Shown here one piece after another: positions 63,324 to 64,000 of a DNA stretch of 64,000 nt (its first letter is position 1; each line of letters begins with the position of its first letter). The notes under the pieces are model-generated. The model made no database searches. It had not been told where the DNA came from and worked only from the letters and a program-made list of their open reading frames with translations. A program made the translations under genes and the position numbers. The DNA is taken from positions 1-64,000 of the forward strand of contig NZ_JAGFVL010000063.1 in NCBI RefSeq assembly GCF_017599345.1, in the 5' to 3' direction. This DNA is from Gracilibacillus suaedae. GTDB taxonomy: Bacteria; Bacillota; Bacilli; Bacillales; Amphibacillaceae.

Positions 63324-64000
63324 ATGAACGAAAGAATTCTTCATGTTTTAGAATTTCATAAAATTATCGATCAACTAGCTGAAAAAGCTGCTTCGTCTCT
63401 AGGTATCGAAAAAATACGTAACTTGAAGCCATCAACGGATCTCGATCAAGTTGTGAATTGGCAAGAGGAAACAGATGAAGCCTATCATGTCATTCGCTTA
63501 AAAGGCAATGTCCCACTCGGTGGCATTTCCGATATCAAACCTAGTGTACAAAGAGCTGTTATTGGAGGGATATTGACTACCCATGAATGTCTGGATGTCG
63601 CTAGTACCATTTATGGTGGTAAACAGTTAAAGCTTTTTATTGATAAATTAGAAGATATCGAAATACCAATTATTCAGAGCTTAGCAGATGAAATTGTCCC
63701 CTTAAATGAACTAGAACGAGAAATCAAAAGCTGTATTGATGATCATGGACATATGATGGATGGAGCAAGTGATAAATTACGGGGATTACGATCTAAAATT
63801 CGTACTAATGAAAATAAGGTGAGAGATCGTTTAGATAATGTTACAAAAACGAAAGCAAAAATGCTGTCAGATGCCATTATTACAATTCGTAATGATCGTT
63901 ATGTGCTGCCAGTAAAACAAGAGTATCGCTCTGCTGTTGGCGGTATTGTTCATGATCAATCTGCATCAGGGCAGACATTGTTTATGGAGCCACAATCAGT
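63324..64000 (+). CDS. mutS2: Endonuclease MutS2 (3' end outside window)
   Basis: The first 225 codons are present and open to the window edge. MNERILHVLEFHKIIDQLAE and the GNVPLGGISDIKPSV motif match the MutS2 N-terminus, and residues about 190-225 (IITIRNDRYVLPVKQEYRS, GGIVHDQSASGQTLF) belong to the core domain. The ATPase and Smr nuclease domains would lie outside. MutS2 acts in recombination control and rescue of collided ribosomes. AAGGAGGTCC precedes ATG 63324. Confidence 0.95.
   Translation, partial: MNERILHVLEFHKIIDQLAEKAASSLGIEKIRNLKPSTDLDQVVNWQEETDEAYHVIRLKGNVPLGGISDIKPSVQRAVIGGILTTHECLDVASTIYGGKQLKLFIDKLEDIEIPIIQSLADEIVPLNELEREIKSCIDDHGHMMDGASDKLRGLRSKIRTNENKVRDRLDNVTKTKAKMLSDAIITIRNDRYVLPVKQEYRSAVGGIVHDQSASGQTLFMEPQS

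Overview
The window looks like a chromosomal segment of a low-GC, endospore-forming member of the Bacillaceae. Sporulation genes ytrH, ytrI, ytaF and sspI are present, gene order closely follows the Bacillus subtilis ytoI-to-mutS2 region, and T-box and L20 leaders are of Bacillus type. A halophilic or alkaliphilic genus such as Gracilibacillus or Oceanobacillus is plausible, but I cannot fix the genus from sequence alone. No rRNA, tRNA or CRISPR array was seen.

Layout. 0-2.2 kb: an IS3-family element cut by the window edge, then a nuclease-like/winged-helix gene. 2.5-10.1 kb: ytoI, ytpI, nrnA, ytrI-ytrH and dnaE. 10.1-16.3 kb: a FadR-type regulator, accD-accA (acetyl-CoA carboxyltransferase), pfkA and pyk. 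16.4-23 kb: fxsA, ytvI, ytwI, citZ, icd and a quinone-oxidoreductase-like gene. 23-27.3 kb: phoP-phoR and hflK-hflC. 28-33.7 kb: polA, mutM, ytaF, coaE and speD. 34.4-44 kb: a conserved unknown, nrdR, dnaB, dnaI, ytxC, thrS (T-box), a GNAT gene and a GNAT remnant, infC-rpmI-rplT (L20 leader) and ysdA. 43.9-51 kb: an accessory block with a VTT-type membrane protein, then a PTS sugar operon (PRD regulator, two EIIA, EIIB, EIIC, allulose-6-phosphate-3-epimerase-like enzyme, HAD phosphatase). 51.2-64 kb: ysdB, dUTPase, ysdC, a lytic transglycosylase, sspI, ysgA, pheS-pheT (T-box), rnhC, zapA, cvpA/yshB, polX and the start of mutS2.

How the genes work together. Most are housekeeping: replication and repair (dnaE, polA, mutM, dnaB, dnaI, rnhC, polX, mutS2), aminoacyl-tRNA synthesis, initiation factor and ribosomal proteins, glycolysis and the first part of the TCA cycle, fatty-acid precursor supply and phosphate signalling. 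The clearest accessory system is the PTS operon at 45.2-51.0 kb, which interrupts the usual ysdA-ysdB neighbourhood. I infer that it imports and phosphorylates a ketohexose and isomerises the product to fructose-6-phosphate.

The most striking structure outside genes is a set of dispersed intergenic repeats. Five copies of a 125-bp hairpin element lie in the same orientation, and one shows a compensatory stem change. A second family of about 112 bp has a terminal stem that differs between copies but stays paired. In two places both sit inside a larger unit bounded by short inverted repeats. Many genes appear to start with TTG (ytoI, accD, accA, pfkA, coaE, nrdR, an EIIA and the transglycosylase), and infC starts with ATT. 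Starts here were chosen from Shine-Dalgarno spacing and remembered family lengths, so many differ from the longest open frame.
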